37,292 nt of DNA, from contig CALFUF010000166.1 in assembly GCA_937916405.1 (NCBI GenBank), positions 1 through 37,292 of the forward strand, read 5' to 3'. Each line of letters begins with the position of its first letter. The stretch's first letter is position 1. A model generated the notes under the pieces. It had not been told where the DNA came from and searched no databases. It saw only the letters and a list, made by a program, of their open reading frames with translations. The translations under genes and the position numbers were made by a program. Below are positions 16,770-24,404 of this stretch, piece after piece. Source of the stretch: an uncultured Prevotella sp. GTDB lineage: Bacteria; Bacteroidota; Bacteroidia; Bacteroidales; Bacteroidaceae.

Positions 16770-18503
16770 GTGAAAAGAGTAGGGCTTTTATTTCTTTTGG
16801 TATTAATGACCGGATTGTCTGTTGTTGCGCAGACAGTCAGCATGAGTCGTCGCTATGATGCTTTCTTCTTGGAGGCTGTCTGTGAGCGTGCCAAAGGAAA
16901 TAATGATGCCGCATTTGACCTGTTACGACGTTGTGTGGAGATTGACCCCTCGAAATCTGAGGCTTATTTTTATTTGAGTCAATATTATGGAGCTTTGAAG
17001 CTCAAAGACCAGGCACTTGCCTGTGTTGAGAAAGCAGCATCCATAGAACCGGAGAATGCCACTTATCAAGAGAATTTGGCGAATGCTTATATCAATCTCC
17101 ATCAATATGACAAGGCAGCGGTTGTCTTGGAACGTCTATACGATCAACGTCGTGACAGGGAAGATGTCCTGGGTATCCTTATTCAGCTTTATGAGGAACA
17201 ACACGAGTATGAAGCAGCTATCAAGACATTGGCGAAATTGGAGACTATAGAGGGAAAGAGTGAGCGCCTTTCATATGCCAAGAGCAATTTTTACACACAA
17301 TTGGGTGATAAGAAGGCTGCCATTGCGGAGATGAAACATCTTGCGGACCAATATCCTAATGATCAGAATTATCGGGGGCTCTATGCCAATACGCTTTTTG
17401 TAAACGGACAGAAAAAGAAAGCGTTGGAAATCTACCATGATATTCTGCGCTTAGAGCCTGAGAATCGGAATGCCTTGATGGCGTTGCTTGCCTATGAGAA
17501 GGATGAGGGTGACCCTGAGAGGGCCGCAGCCTTGACAGAGCAGGTCTTATTGAGTAAGAATGTCACTTCACAGGATCGCATTTTACTGATGCGTCAAGAA
17601 ATAGGACAGAGTGAGCAAGAGGGAGGTGACTCTACTCGTGTGCTCTATCTTTTCCATCGGATGCTGGAACAACCACAGATGGATGCGGATGTGGCAATCC
17701 TCTGTGCTACCTATATGAATCTGAAACAAATGCCTAACGATTCTATCAGTGCCGTATTACAGCAAGTGCTAAAGGTTGCTCCAGACCATGCCGCCGCCCG
17801 TTTACAACTGGTAAGCTATGCATGGCAGGCAGACGATATGAACAGTATTATCTCTCTTTGTAAGGATGCCCGGCAGTATAATCCGGATGAAATGGCATTT
17901 TACTACTATCAGGGAATTGCTTATTACAAACAAGAGAAACTCGAAGAAGCATTAGACGCTTTCCAGAATGGCATCAGTGTCATTAACCAACAGAGTGATG
18001 TCGAGATTGTCAGTGACTTCTATGCTGTTATGGGTGATATCCTGCATCAGAAAGGACTTGACAAAGAAGCTTTTGCTGCCTATGACTCCTGTCTGGCTTG
18101 GAAAGACGATAATATCGGCTGCTTGAATAATTATGCTTACTATCTCAGTGAGAAGGAGATACTTTTGGACAAGGCAGAGCAGATGTCTTATCGTACGATC
18201 AAGGCAGAGCCGAAGAACCCGACCTATCTTGATACCTACGCTTGGATCCTTTTTAAGGAAGGACGTTATGCGGAGGCGAAGATTTATATTGACCAGACCC
18301 TTCAATGTGACTCTGACACGTCATCAGTGCTATTGGAGCATGCTGGTGACATTTATTATTATGTAGGTGAGAAAGACCAAGCACTTACTTACTGGCAGCA
18401 GGCTTTGACACGTGCCGCAGAGGTTCCTCCTCAGGCAGCTGCAGAAGATCGTCGAGAGATATTAACACGAAAGATAAAACTTAAAAAATACCTAAAGGAA
18501 TGA
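16770..18503 (+). CDS. Exported tetratricopeptide-repeat protein
   Basis: A 577-aa protein with a signal peptide (MKRVGLLFLLVLMTGLSVVAQ) followed by about a dozen TPR-type helical repeats. Examples are AYFYLSQYYGALKLKDQALA, NAYINLHQYDKAAVVL and DTYAWILFKEGRYAEAKIY. TPR arrays act as protein-binding scaffolds, and the signal places it in the periplasm or at the outer membrane. The start is GTG, needed to keep the signal peptide intact. It lies 8 bp after dut and overlaps the DUF4292 lipoprotein gene by 4 bp (ATGA). The neighbours suggest an envelope role, but no specific partner can be read from the sequence. Confidence 0.85.
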   Translation: MKRVGLLFLLVLMTGLSVVAQTVSMSRRYDAFFLEAVCERAKGNNDAAFDLLRRCVEIDPSKSEAYFYLSQYYGALKLKDQALACVEKAASIEPENATYQENLANAYINLHQYDKAAVVLERLYDQRRDREDVLGILIQLYEEQHEYEAAIKTLAKLETIEGKSERLSYAKSNFYTQLGDKKAAIAEMKHLADQYPNDQNYRGLYANTLFVNGQKKKALEIYHDILRLEPENRNALMALLAYEKDEGDPERAAALTEQVLLSKNVTSQDRILLMRQEIGQSEQEGGDSTRVLYLFHRMLEQPQMDADVAILCATYMNLKQMPNDSISAVLQQVLKVAPDHAAARLQLVSYAWQADDMNSIISLCKDARQYNPDEMAFYYYQGIAYYKQEKLEEALDAFQNGISVINQQSDVEIVSDFYAVMGDILHQKGLDKEAFAAYDSCLAWKDDNIGCLNNYAYYLSEKEILLDKAEQMSYRTIKAEPKNPTYLDTYAWILFKEGRYAEAKIYIDQTLQCDSDTSSVLLEHAGDIYYYVGEKDQALTYWQQALTRAAEVPPQAAAEDRREILTRKIKLKKYLKE

Positions 18504-19348
18504 AACCATCACGTATTATGAAACTTGCCGCTTTGGTCCTGCCATTAGTTTTGGTAGCTTGCGGCACACAGAAAAAAGCTGTGAAAGAGACCAAGACAGA
18601 GACTCCGTCTACAATGAAGGCGCAGCAGTTCTTACAGAAAGTGAATGACAATGCGCAATATGCCAAGTTCATTACTTCGAAGGTGAAATTCTCTGTGGAG
18701 GTGGGTAACCAACAGTTGACACTGACAGGTAACCTGAAAATGAAACGTGACGATGTGATTCGTCTGCAATTGATGGCTTTCGGCTTCGTAGAGGCAGGTC
18801 GTCTGGAGTTCACGAAAGACTATGTGCTGATCATGGATCGTATCAATAAGCAATTCATCAAGGCAAGCTATAACCAGTTGGATTTCATGCGTAACAGTGG
18901 TCTGAATTTCTACTCTCTGCAGGCATTGTTCTGGAATGAGTTATTCCAGCCGGGCAAGTCGAAAATCACGGATGAGTTGCTGAATGCTTATGAGACAGAC
19001 CTGATAGGCGAGGATGCTATTATCTCGATGGAGAATGGAAAACTCTCATATCGTTGGCTTGCCGATAAGGATGGTGCGCTGATTAAGATGGCAAACATCA
19101 TGTATGAGGATAAGATACGTGGCAACTATCAGTTGAACTGGGACTACGAAGACTTCCGTGCCAGTGGGAAGAAAGTGTTCCCCTTCACTCATCATATCCT
19201 GTTCAACACACCAGAAAAGTCCGTTAAGATGGGTATGAATCTCAATTATCTCGGTAATGACGAGGAGTGGGAGACCCGCACAGAGATTTCCGGCAAATAT
19301 CGAGAGGTAAGCGTTGACGAGATACTTCGTCGCTTTATGGCTCTGTAA
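18500..19348 (+). CDS. DUF4292-type outer-membrane lipoprotein
   Basis: A 282-aa lipoprotein with a lipobox ending LVAC (Cys about 21) after a hydrophobic signal. The body is beta-rich with alternating strands (KVKFSVEVGNQQLTLTGNLKM, DVIRLQLMAFGFVEAGRLEFT). I recognise it as the DUF4292 family common next to dut and the M23/EnvC-like gene in Bacteroidota. The strand pattern is reminiscent of lipoprotein-carrier (LolA/LolB-type) folds, but this is only a resemblance and no function is established. It is translationally coupled to the TPR gene (ATGA overlap) and followed after 6 bp by the EnvC-like gene. Confidence 0.8.
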   Translation: MKPSRIMKLAALVLPLVLVACGTQKKAVKETKTETPSTMKAQQFLQKVNDNAQYAKFITSKVKFSVEVGNQQLTLTGNLKMKRDDVIRLQLMAFGFVEAGRLEFTKDYVLIMDRINKQFIKASYNQLDFMRNSGLNFYSLQALFWNELFQPGKSKITDELLNAYETDLIGEDAIISMENGKLSYRWLADKDGALIKMANIMYEDKIRGNYQLNWDYEDFRASGKKVFPFTHHILFNTPEKSVKMGMNLNYLGNDEEWETRTEISGKYREVSVDEILRRFMAL

Positions 19349-19354
19349 TCGGGG

Positions 19355-20932
19355 ATGAGACGGACAGGTATACTTATCATACTTCTGCTCTTTGCCCTGA
19401 GTCCGTATGCGCAGCAGCGGCGTACGACGACGAAGGGAAAAGGCAAGACTACTGTTGTCAAGAAAACGACGAATAAGAAGACGACTTCCAATAAGAAGTC
19501 GACTTCTCAGCCTGTCTCTGTGCAGAGTTTGCAGAACCAGCGTCAGAAGATTCAGCAGCAGATTAAGGAGCAGGAGCAGAAACTTCGCTCCAATGAGCGT
19601 GATGTCAAGAAGCGGCTGGAGAATCTGATGATGCTCAACACAGAGATAGCCCACAAACGTCGTACGATAGATACCATCCGCAAAGACCTCTCCTCGCTGG
19701 ATGTCGAGATAGAGGTGCTTAACACGGAACTTGGCGTGTTGAAGTCTGAGTTGGAGGACTGCAAGCAGAAATACGTCAAGTCGATGCGTTATATGCATCG
19801 TAACCAGTCACTCCAAAGCAAGTTGATGTTTATTTTCAGTGCCAGCAGTTTCACCCGGATGTTCCGCCGTATGCGTTTCATGCGGGAATATGCTTCCTAT
19901 CAGCGCTCTCAAGGTGAGGATGTGAAGGTGAAGCAGGCAGAGGTGAATGCCAAGCAGGTAGAGTTGCTTGCCGCTCGTGATAATAAGAATCAGTTGTTGC
20001 GTCGCGGTGAAAGTGAGCGGCGTTCGCTGGAGGGAAAGCAGACAGAACAGAAAAATGCAGTGTCGGGCTTACAGAAACAGCAGAAGGAGATTCAGAATGT
20101 GATAGCCCAGCAGAAGAAGAAAGATGCGGCTCTTAATGCTCAGATCGACCGTTTGATTGCAGAGGAGGTGGCTCGTCAGAAAGCCCGTGCTGCCGCAGAG
20201 GCAAAGCGTAAGGCGGAGGCGGAGGCAGCCAAGAAACGTGCTGCTGAGTTGGCTCGTAAGAAAGCGGCTGCGGAAGCTGCTGCGAAAGAGAATGCCCGTC
20301 GTATCGCGGAGGCAAAGGCTCGTGAGGAGAAAGCAAAGGCAGAGGCTCGTGCTGCCCGTAATAAGAAGGCTCGTGAAGAGGCTGAGCGGCAGGCTCGTGA
20401 AGCAGAGGCTGCGCGTATTGCCGCTGAGCGTCGTGCGGAGTCAGAAGCCCGTGAGCATGCCAAGGAGGTTGCTGAGGCAAAGAGAAATACGGAGACGCTT
20501 GATTATTCGATGTCGTCAGAGGACCGCCGTCTGAGTGGTAATTTCGAGAGCAACCGTGGTCGTCTGCCGATGCCGATTACCGGTCCTTATCGTATCGTGA
20601 GTCATTTCGGTCAGTATAACGTGGAGGGACTGCATAATGTCACCCTTGATAATAAGGGTATTAATATCAAGGGACAGTCTGGTGCGCAAGCCCGTTCCAT
20701 CTTCGATGGTGAGGTAAGTGCCGTATTCAGTTTCGGAGGTACAATGGTGGTGATGGTTCGCCATGGCAGTTATATCTCCGTCTATTGCAACCTCTCCTCC
20801 GTTCAAGTGCATCGTGGACAGAAAGTCAGTACGCGTCAGGCATTAGGACGTGTGGGACAGGATGATATTCTCCAGTTCCAGTTACGCAAGGAGACAGCGA
20901 AACTCAACCCTGAGTCCTGGCTGGGACGCTGA
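19355..20932 (+). CDS. EnvC-like coiled-coil protein with degenerate LytM (M23) domain
   Basis: A 525-aa exported protein. After the signal peptide (about 1-19) and a basic Lys/Thr-rich linker, residues about 50-270 form a long coiled coil. Residues about 270-385 are a highly charged Ala/Arg/Glu/Lys-rich helix. The C-terminal 120 residues are a LytM/M23 fold. The metal ligands look lost. The canonical HxxxD (HKGID) position reads NKGIN (about 433-437), and the HxH position reads LQFQLR (about 506-511). This is the pattern of EnvC/NlpD-type activators, which switch on amidases and do not cut peptidoglycan. Activation of a septal amidase is inferred from architecture. Confidence 0.85.
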   Translation: MRRTGILIILLLFALSPYAQQRRTTTKGKGKTTVVKKTTNKKTTSNKKSTSQPVSVQSLQNQRQKIQQQIKEQEQKLRSNERDVKKRLENLMMLNTEIAHKRRTIDTIRKDLSSLDVEIEVLNTELGVLKSELEDCKQKYVKSMRYMHRNQSLQSKLMFIFSASSFTRMFRRMRFMREYASYQRSQGEDVKVKQAEVNAKQVELLAARDNKNQLLRRGESERRSLEGKQTEQKNAVSGLQKQQKEIQNVIAQQKKKDAALNAQIDRLIAEEVARQKARAAAEAKRKAEAEAAKKRAAELARKKAAAEAAAKENARRIAEAKAREEKAKAEARAARNKKAREEAERQAREAEAARIAAERRAESEAREHAKEVAEAKRNTETLDYSMSSEDRRLSGNFESNRGRLPMPITGPYRIVSHFGQYNVEGLHNVTLDNKGINIKGQSGAQARSIFDGEVSAVFSFGGTMVVMVRHGSYISVYCNLSSVQVHRGQKVSTRQALGRVGQDDILQFQLRKETAKLNPESWLGR

Positions 20933-20938
20933 TTCTCG

Positions 20939-21991
20939 TTATCTCGAGATTAATTTCACGTAACAGTTTATTGCCTGATGAATTTCATCAATTTTGACGA
21001 ATTCATCGGCAGAATGACTGCGACTAGACTCCCCAGGGCCTAACTTGAAAGAAGGAAATGGCATCAGAGCCTGATCTGACAAGGTGGGTGAGCCAAATGG
21101 TTTCATTCTCATTTTCTTGCATTTAATGATAAGGGGATGGTCTTCAGGGATGGATGAAGAGTGCAGACGGAAGGACCGAGCCTTTAGCTCGCTCTTCATA
21201 TGTTTCTGCAAGAAAGCGAAAAGATATTCATTTTGATAGTATTCGTTGGTGCGGACATCAATGACAAACTCCACCTTGTCGGGAATGACATTATGCTGGG
21301 TACCGGCATGGATCATGGTGGCGGTAGCTTTGGTCTCTCCCAGCAGTGGACTCACTTTGCGGAACTTGTAGTCACGCAGCCATTGCAAGTCGTCTAAAAC
21401 CTCGTAAATGGCATTGACCCCCTCGTTACGAGCCGCATGTCCACTCTTTCCGTGAGCTATAGCGTCAATCACCATCAAGCCCTTCTCGGCGATGGCTGGC
21501 TGCATACCTGTCGGTTCTCCGACGATGGCGACATCAATCTGGGGCAAATGGGGTAAGACAGCGGAGAAACCGTTCTGACCGCTCACCTCCTCCTCGCAGG
21601 AAGCGACATAGACTAGATTATATGGAAGGTTTTTCTCTTCCCTTAGGATGCGGTATGCCTGCAACAGACTGACCAGTCCGCCTCCACAGTCATTGGAGCC
21701 AAGTCCGTAGAGTTTGCCGTCCTCTACCGTTGGAGTAAATGGGTCACGTGTCCATGTTGCCACGGGTTTCACCGTATCAATATGCGCATTCAGCAGCAGG
21801 GTCGGTTTCTTCTTGCTCAGTCGTTTTGCCACAATCAGATTGTTGCCGATACGCTTGCAAGGGAGCCCCCATTCTTTTATCTGCTGTTGCAAAACATCAG
21901 CTGCAGCCTGTTCGTCACGACTGATAGACGGTGTACTGATGAGTTTACTCAACAGTGTTACCGCTTCGTTTGAATATTTTTTATATGCCAT
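20939..21991 (-). CDS. argE: M20-family deacylase, ArgE-like (acylornithine/acylcitrulline type)
   Basis: A 350-aa metal-dependent M20 amidohydrolase. Zinc-ligand motifs are NAHIDTVKP, GSNDCGGG, SCEEEVSGQNG, the VGEPTG block and the C-terminal SRSHSADEF. The insert domain carries HGKSGHAARNEG and IDVRTNEY. In Bacteroidota, ArgE-like enzymes of this size act in the arginine pathway on N-acyl-citrulline or N-acyl-ornithine, often with succinyl rather than acetyl groups. Which acyl group applies cannot be read here, and no other arg genes are in the window. An aminoacyl-peptidase role is the main alternative. It converges with the EnvC-like gene (6-bp gap) and diverges from the acyl-CoA synthetase. 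Confidence 0.8.
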   Translation of the reverse strand: MAYKKYSNEAVTLLSKLISTPSISRDEQAAADVLQQQIKEWGLPCKRIGNNLIVAKRLSKKKPTLLLNAHIDTVKPVATWTRDPFTPTVEDGKLYGLGSNDCGGGLVSLLQAYRILREEKNLPYNLVYVASCEEEVSGQNGFSAVLPHLPQIDVAIVGEPTGMQPAIAEKGLMVIDAIAHGKSGHAARNEGVNAIYEVLDDLQWLRDYKFRKVSPLLGETKATATMIHAGTQHNVIPDKVEFVIDVRTNEYYQNEYLFAFLQKHMKSELKARSFRLHSSSIPEDHPLIIKCKKMRMKPFGSPTLSDQALMPFPSFKLGPGESSRSHSADEFVKIDEIHQAINCYVKLISR

Positions 21992-21999
21992 TTCGTATG

Positions 22000-22030
22000 C
22001 AAAGATATGAAAAAGCGAGAGAAATGCAAA
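22000..22030 (-). promoter_or_regulatory. Promoter of the ArgE-like gene
   Basis: The minus strand reads TTTG (22030-22027), 19 bp spacer, TATCTTTG (22007-22000). This is a full match to the Bacteroidota -33/-7 consensus. The -7 box ends 8 bases before the ATG at 21991, so the leader should be only a few nucleotides. Confidence 0.7.
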
Positions 22031-22035
22031 ATATT

Positions 22036-22067
22036 TTTGGTTTTTCCAACGTTTATCTGTAACTTTG
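22036..22067 (+). promoter_or_regulatory. Promoter of the acyl-CoA synthetase gene
   Basis: TTTG (22036-22039), 20-bp spacer, TAACTTTG (22060-22067). This fits the Bacteroidota -33/-7 consensus and lies back to back with the divergent ArgE-like promoter. It shows that the in-frame TTG at 22065 is promoter sequence. The first ATG (22092) then has a leader of about 20 nt. Confidence 0.7.
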
Positions 22068-22091
22068 CACCTAATTAATAATAAAAGGCTT

Positions 22092-23900
22092 ATGCAGATA
22101 AACAGTCATATGTCGGTGTTGATACACGACTTAGCCGCTCACTACGGTGACCGTGAGATGCTGATTTACCAGGATTTCGGAGGTAAGGAGTGGAAGTCGT
22201 TATCATGGAATCAAGTGTCGCAGACCGTTAAGCAGGTTAGCAATGCCCTGTTGAATCTGGGTGTGAAGGTACAGGAGAATATCGGTATCTTCTCACAGAA
22301 CTCCGTGCAGTATCTGGAGTGTGACTTTGCGGCATGGGGTGTCCGTGCCGTCACTATTCCTTTCTATGCCACCAGTTCCGAGCAGCAGATACAGTTCATG
22401 ATTAATGACGCGAAGGTGCGTTTCCTCTTCGTGGGCGAGCAGGAGCAGTACGACCGTGCCCGCCGGGTGGTGTCACTCTGTCCGACTTTAGAACGTATCA
22501 TTGTCTTCGACCCACTGGTGCGTATCTCCACGCATGATCCTAACGCTGTCTATTTCAGCGACTTCCTGAAGTTAGGCGACAACCTCCCCCGTCAGTCGGA
22601 AGTGGAGGCTCGTCAGAAAGAGGCTTCTTTCGATGATATCGCTAATATTCTCTATACCAGTGGTACTACGGGCGACTCTAAGGGTGTCATCCTGCCGCAC
22701 TCCATGTTCCATGCCGCCTTTGAGGCAAACAACAAGTGTGTGCCAGTGAATGAGCATGACCGTGTGATGAATTTCCTTCCATATACGCATATCTTCGAGC
22801 GTGGGTGGGCTATCCTCGCTTTGACGAAGGGTGCCACGATGATTGTTAACACCCATCCGCAGGAGGTGCAACAGTCGATGCGTGAGACCCATCCCACCTG
22901 TATGTCGAGTGTGCCCCGTTTCTGGGAAAAGGTGTATATGGGAGTCATGGATAAAATCGACCATTCCAGTGTGATGCAGCGGAAGCTCTTTATGCATGCG
23001 CTGAAAGTGGGTCGTAAGCATAATATTGAATACCTTAGTCTTGGTAAGAAACCGCCGATGGCACTCCATTTGGAGTATGAGATGCTGAACCGCACTGTCT
23101 TTTCTTTAGTGCGAAAGGAACTGGGGTTGGAGAATGCTCATTTCTTCCCCACAGCAGGAGCTGCAGTGAGTGCTCATGTGGAGGAATTTGTCCATTCCAT
23201 CGGTATCAATATGATTGTTGGCTATGGATTGACAGAGTCGCTTGCCACGGTTTCCTGCGACCACTTGGGAGAAGCTTATACCGTGGGGTCCGTAGGTCAG
23301 CCAATCGAAGGTATTGATATCAAGATCAGTGAGGAGGGGGAGATCCTGCTGAAAGGTCCGACGATCACCCCGGGATATTATAACCGTGAGGACCTGACAA
23401 AGGCTGCCTTCACGGAGGATGGTTATTTCAAGACAGGTGACGCCGGTTATCTGAAGGACGGAGAGCTGTTCCTGAAAGAGCGCATCAAAGACCTCTTCAA
23501 GACCAGCAATGGTAAGTATATCGCTCCCCAGATGATTGAGTCGAAACTGTTGGTTGACAAATATATCGACCAGTTGGCGGTCATCGCCGACCAGCGCAAG
23601 TTCGTCTCGGCACTCATCATTCCCGTCTATACGCTCTTGGAGGAATATGCCCGTGAGCATAACATCCCGTTTGAGAACCGCGAACAGCTCTGTGCTGATC
23701 CACGGATTATCGAGATGATGAAGGAGCGTATCGATACCCTCCAGCAGCAGCTTGCCCATTATGAGCAGGTGAAGCGCTTCACCTTGCTGCCCCATCACCT
23801 CTCCATGGAGAAAGGTGAGCTCACCAATACCCTGAAAATACGTCGTCGTGTACTCTATGAGAACTATAAGGAACAAATCGACAGAATGTATGTCGATTAG
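22092..23900 (+). CDS. Long-chain-fatty-acid--CoA ligase (AMP-forming synthetase)
   Basis: A 602-aa adenylate-forming enzyme that activates fatty acids to acyl-CoA through an acyl-AMP intermediate. The P-loop-like motif is ILYTSGTTGDSKGV. NFLPYTHIFERGW, VGYGLTESLATVS, YFKTGDAGYL and LKERIKDLFKTSNGKYI are the other core motifs, matching the FadD15/ACSL-type long-chain group. I chose ATG 22092 because the upstream TTG at 22065 lies inside the -7 promoter element. The gene ends just before the heptad-repeat element at 23904. It probably supplies acyl-CoA for lipid synthesis or recycling of exogenous fatty acids; no beta-oxidation genes are nearby. Confidence 0.92.
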   Translation: MQINSHMSVLIHDLAAHYGDREMLIYQDFGGKEWKSLSWNQVSQTVKQVSNALLNLGVKVQENIGIFSQNSVQYLECDFAAWGVRAVTIPFYATSSEQQIQFMINDAKVRFLFVGEQEQYDRARRVVSLCPTLERIIVFDPLVRISTHDPNAVYFSDFLKLGDNLPRQSEVEARQKEASFDDIANILYTSGTTGDSKGVILPHSMFHAAFEANNKCVPVNEHDRVMNFLPYTHIFERGWAILALTKGATMIVNTHPQEVQQSMRETHPTCMSSVPRFWEKVYMGVMDKIDHSSVMQRKLFMHALKVGRKHNIEYLSLGKKPPMALHLEYEMLNRTVFSLVRKELGLENAHFFPTAGAAVSAHVEEFVHSIGINMIVGYGLTESLATVSCDHLGEAYTVGSVGQPIEGIDIKISEEGEILLKGPTITPGYYNREDLTKAAFTEDGYFKTGDAGYLKDGELFLKERIKDLFKTSNGKYIAPQMIESKLLVDKYIDQLAVIADQRKFVSALIIPVYTLLEEYAREHNIPFENREQLCADPRIIEMMKERIDTLQQQLAHYEQVKRFTLLPHHLSMEKGELTNTLKIRRRVLYENYKEQIDRMYVD

Positions 23901-23903
23901 TTC

Positions 23904-23942
23904 AAATTAGAAATTAAGAATTAGAAATTAGAAATGATGATT
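23904..23942. repeat. Left heptad arm of the four-helix-bundle cassette
   Basis: AAATTAG, AAATTA, AGAATTAG and AAATTAG, then AAATGATGATT. These are 7-bp units with one indel, starting 3 bp after the stop codon of the acyl-CoA synthetase gene. It is the inverted partner of 24349-24394. Confidence 0.85.
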
Positions 23943-23947
23943 ACCTG

Positions 23948-24319
23948 ATGTTGGTGCGACGGGAAAATATAATCATTCAGAAAACGGAATTATTTAGTGA
24001 CAGAATTATAAAGATGTGTAAATATCTGTCTAATAAGAAAGAAGGGAATTCTGAGATGATAAGACAGGTTGTACGGAGTGGGACAAGCATTGGTGCTAAC
24101 GTAGCGGAAAGCAAGTTCGCACAAAGCGAGGCGGATTTCTTGACAAAACTCACCATAGCCTTGAAAGAGGCTAACGAGACAAGGTTCTGGATAAATCGGC
24201 TCCATAGTGGACAGTACTTGTCTGACAAAGAACACCAGTCGATTCTGATGGACAATGAAGAGATAATTAGTATATTAGTGAAAATAACAAATACAATGAA
24301 AAGGAAGTTAAAGAAATAA
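23948..24319 (+). CDS. 23S-rRNA-intervening-sequence-type four-helix-bundle protein
   Basis: A 123-aa basic, all-helical protein. RRENIIIQKTELFSDRIIKMCKYL, MIRQVVRSGTSIGANVAES and KEANETRFWINRL are the hallmark blocks of the S23/IVP four-helix-bundle family. In Leptospira and Coxiella members are encoded within 23S rRNA intervening sequences. A relative, Avd, is the accessory protein of diversity-generating retroelements. Here the gene is not in an rRNA but exactly fills a cassette with heptad inverted-repeat ends. No reverse transcriptase or variable repeat is visible, so a retroelement is not supported. The molecular function of free-standing copies is unknown. GTG 23954 is an alternative start. 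Confidence 0.88.
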   Translation: MLVRRENIIIQKTELFSDRIIKMCKYLSNKKEGNSEMIRQVVRSGTSIGANVAESKFAQSEADFLTKLTIALKEANETRFWINRLHSGQYLSDKEHQSILMDNEEIISILVKITNTMKRKLKK

Positions 24320-24348
24320 AGGAAGATGAATGCAATTGCTTGCCAGCA

Positions 24349-24394
24349 AATCATCATTTCTAATTCCTAATTTCTAATTTCTAATTCCTAATTT
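24349..24394. repeat. Right heptad arm of the four-helix-bundle cassette
   Basis: AATCATC followed by ATTTCT and then AATTCCT, AATTTCT, AATTTCT, AATTCCT, AATTT. It ends 10 bp before the prfB start codon. It carries one more heptad than the left arm. Confidence 0.85.
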
Positions 24395-24404
24395 AAAATA
24401 AAGA

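Larger units (their letters stand above)
23904..24394. mobile_element. Heptad-inverted-repeat cassette carrying a four-helix-bundle gene
   Basis: A 491-bp unit bounded by inverted arrays of a 7-bp motif (RAATTAG). The left arm is 23904-23942 and the right arm 24349-24394. Both end inward in ATGATGATT or its complement. The arms pair over about 39 bp, with only one mismatch in the innermost 20. The single gene (23948-24319) starts 5 bp inside the left arm and ends 29 bp before the right arm, so nothing else fits in. It lies between two housekeeping genes. No transposase is encoded. Classification as a mobile element is my inference from structure and from the related gene-less element at 25518. 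Confidence 0.6.

Noticed and set aside
20133..20534. Long Ala/Arg/Pro-rich open frames opposite or beside the EnvC-like gene
   Set aside because: Shadows of the biased Ala/Arg/Glu codon run of the real gene; low-complexity translations without start context.
20941..20950. Palindrome ATCTCGAGAT between convergent genes as a terminator
   Set aside because: No loop and no T-run; it lies within the last codons of the ArgE-like gene.
23948..24319. Diversity-generating retroelement, with the four-helix-bundle gene as avd
   Set aside because: No reverse transcriptase, template repeat or variable repeat nearby in the window.
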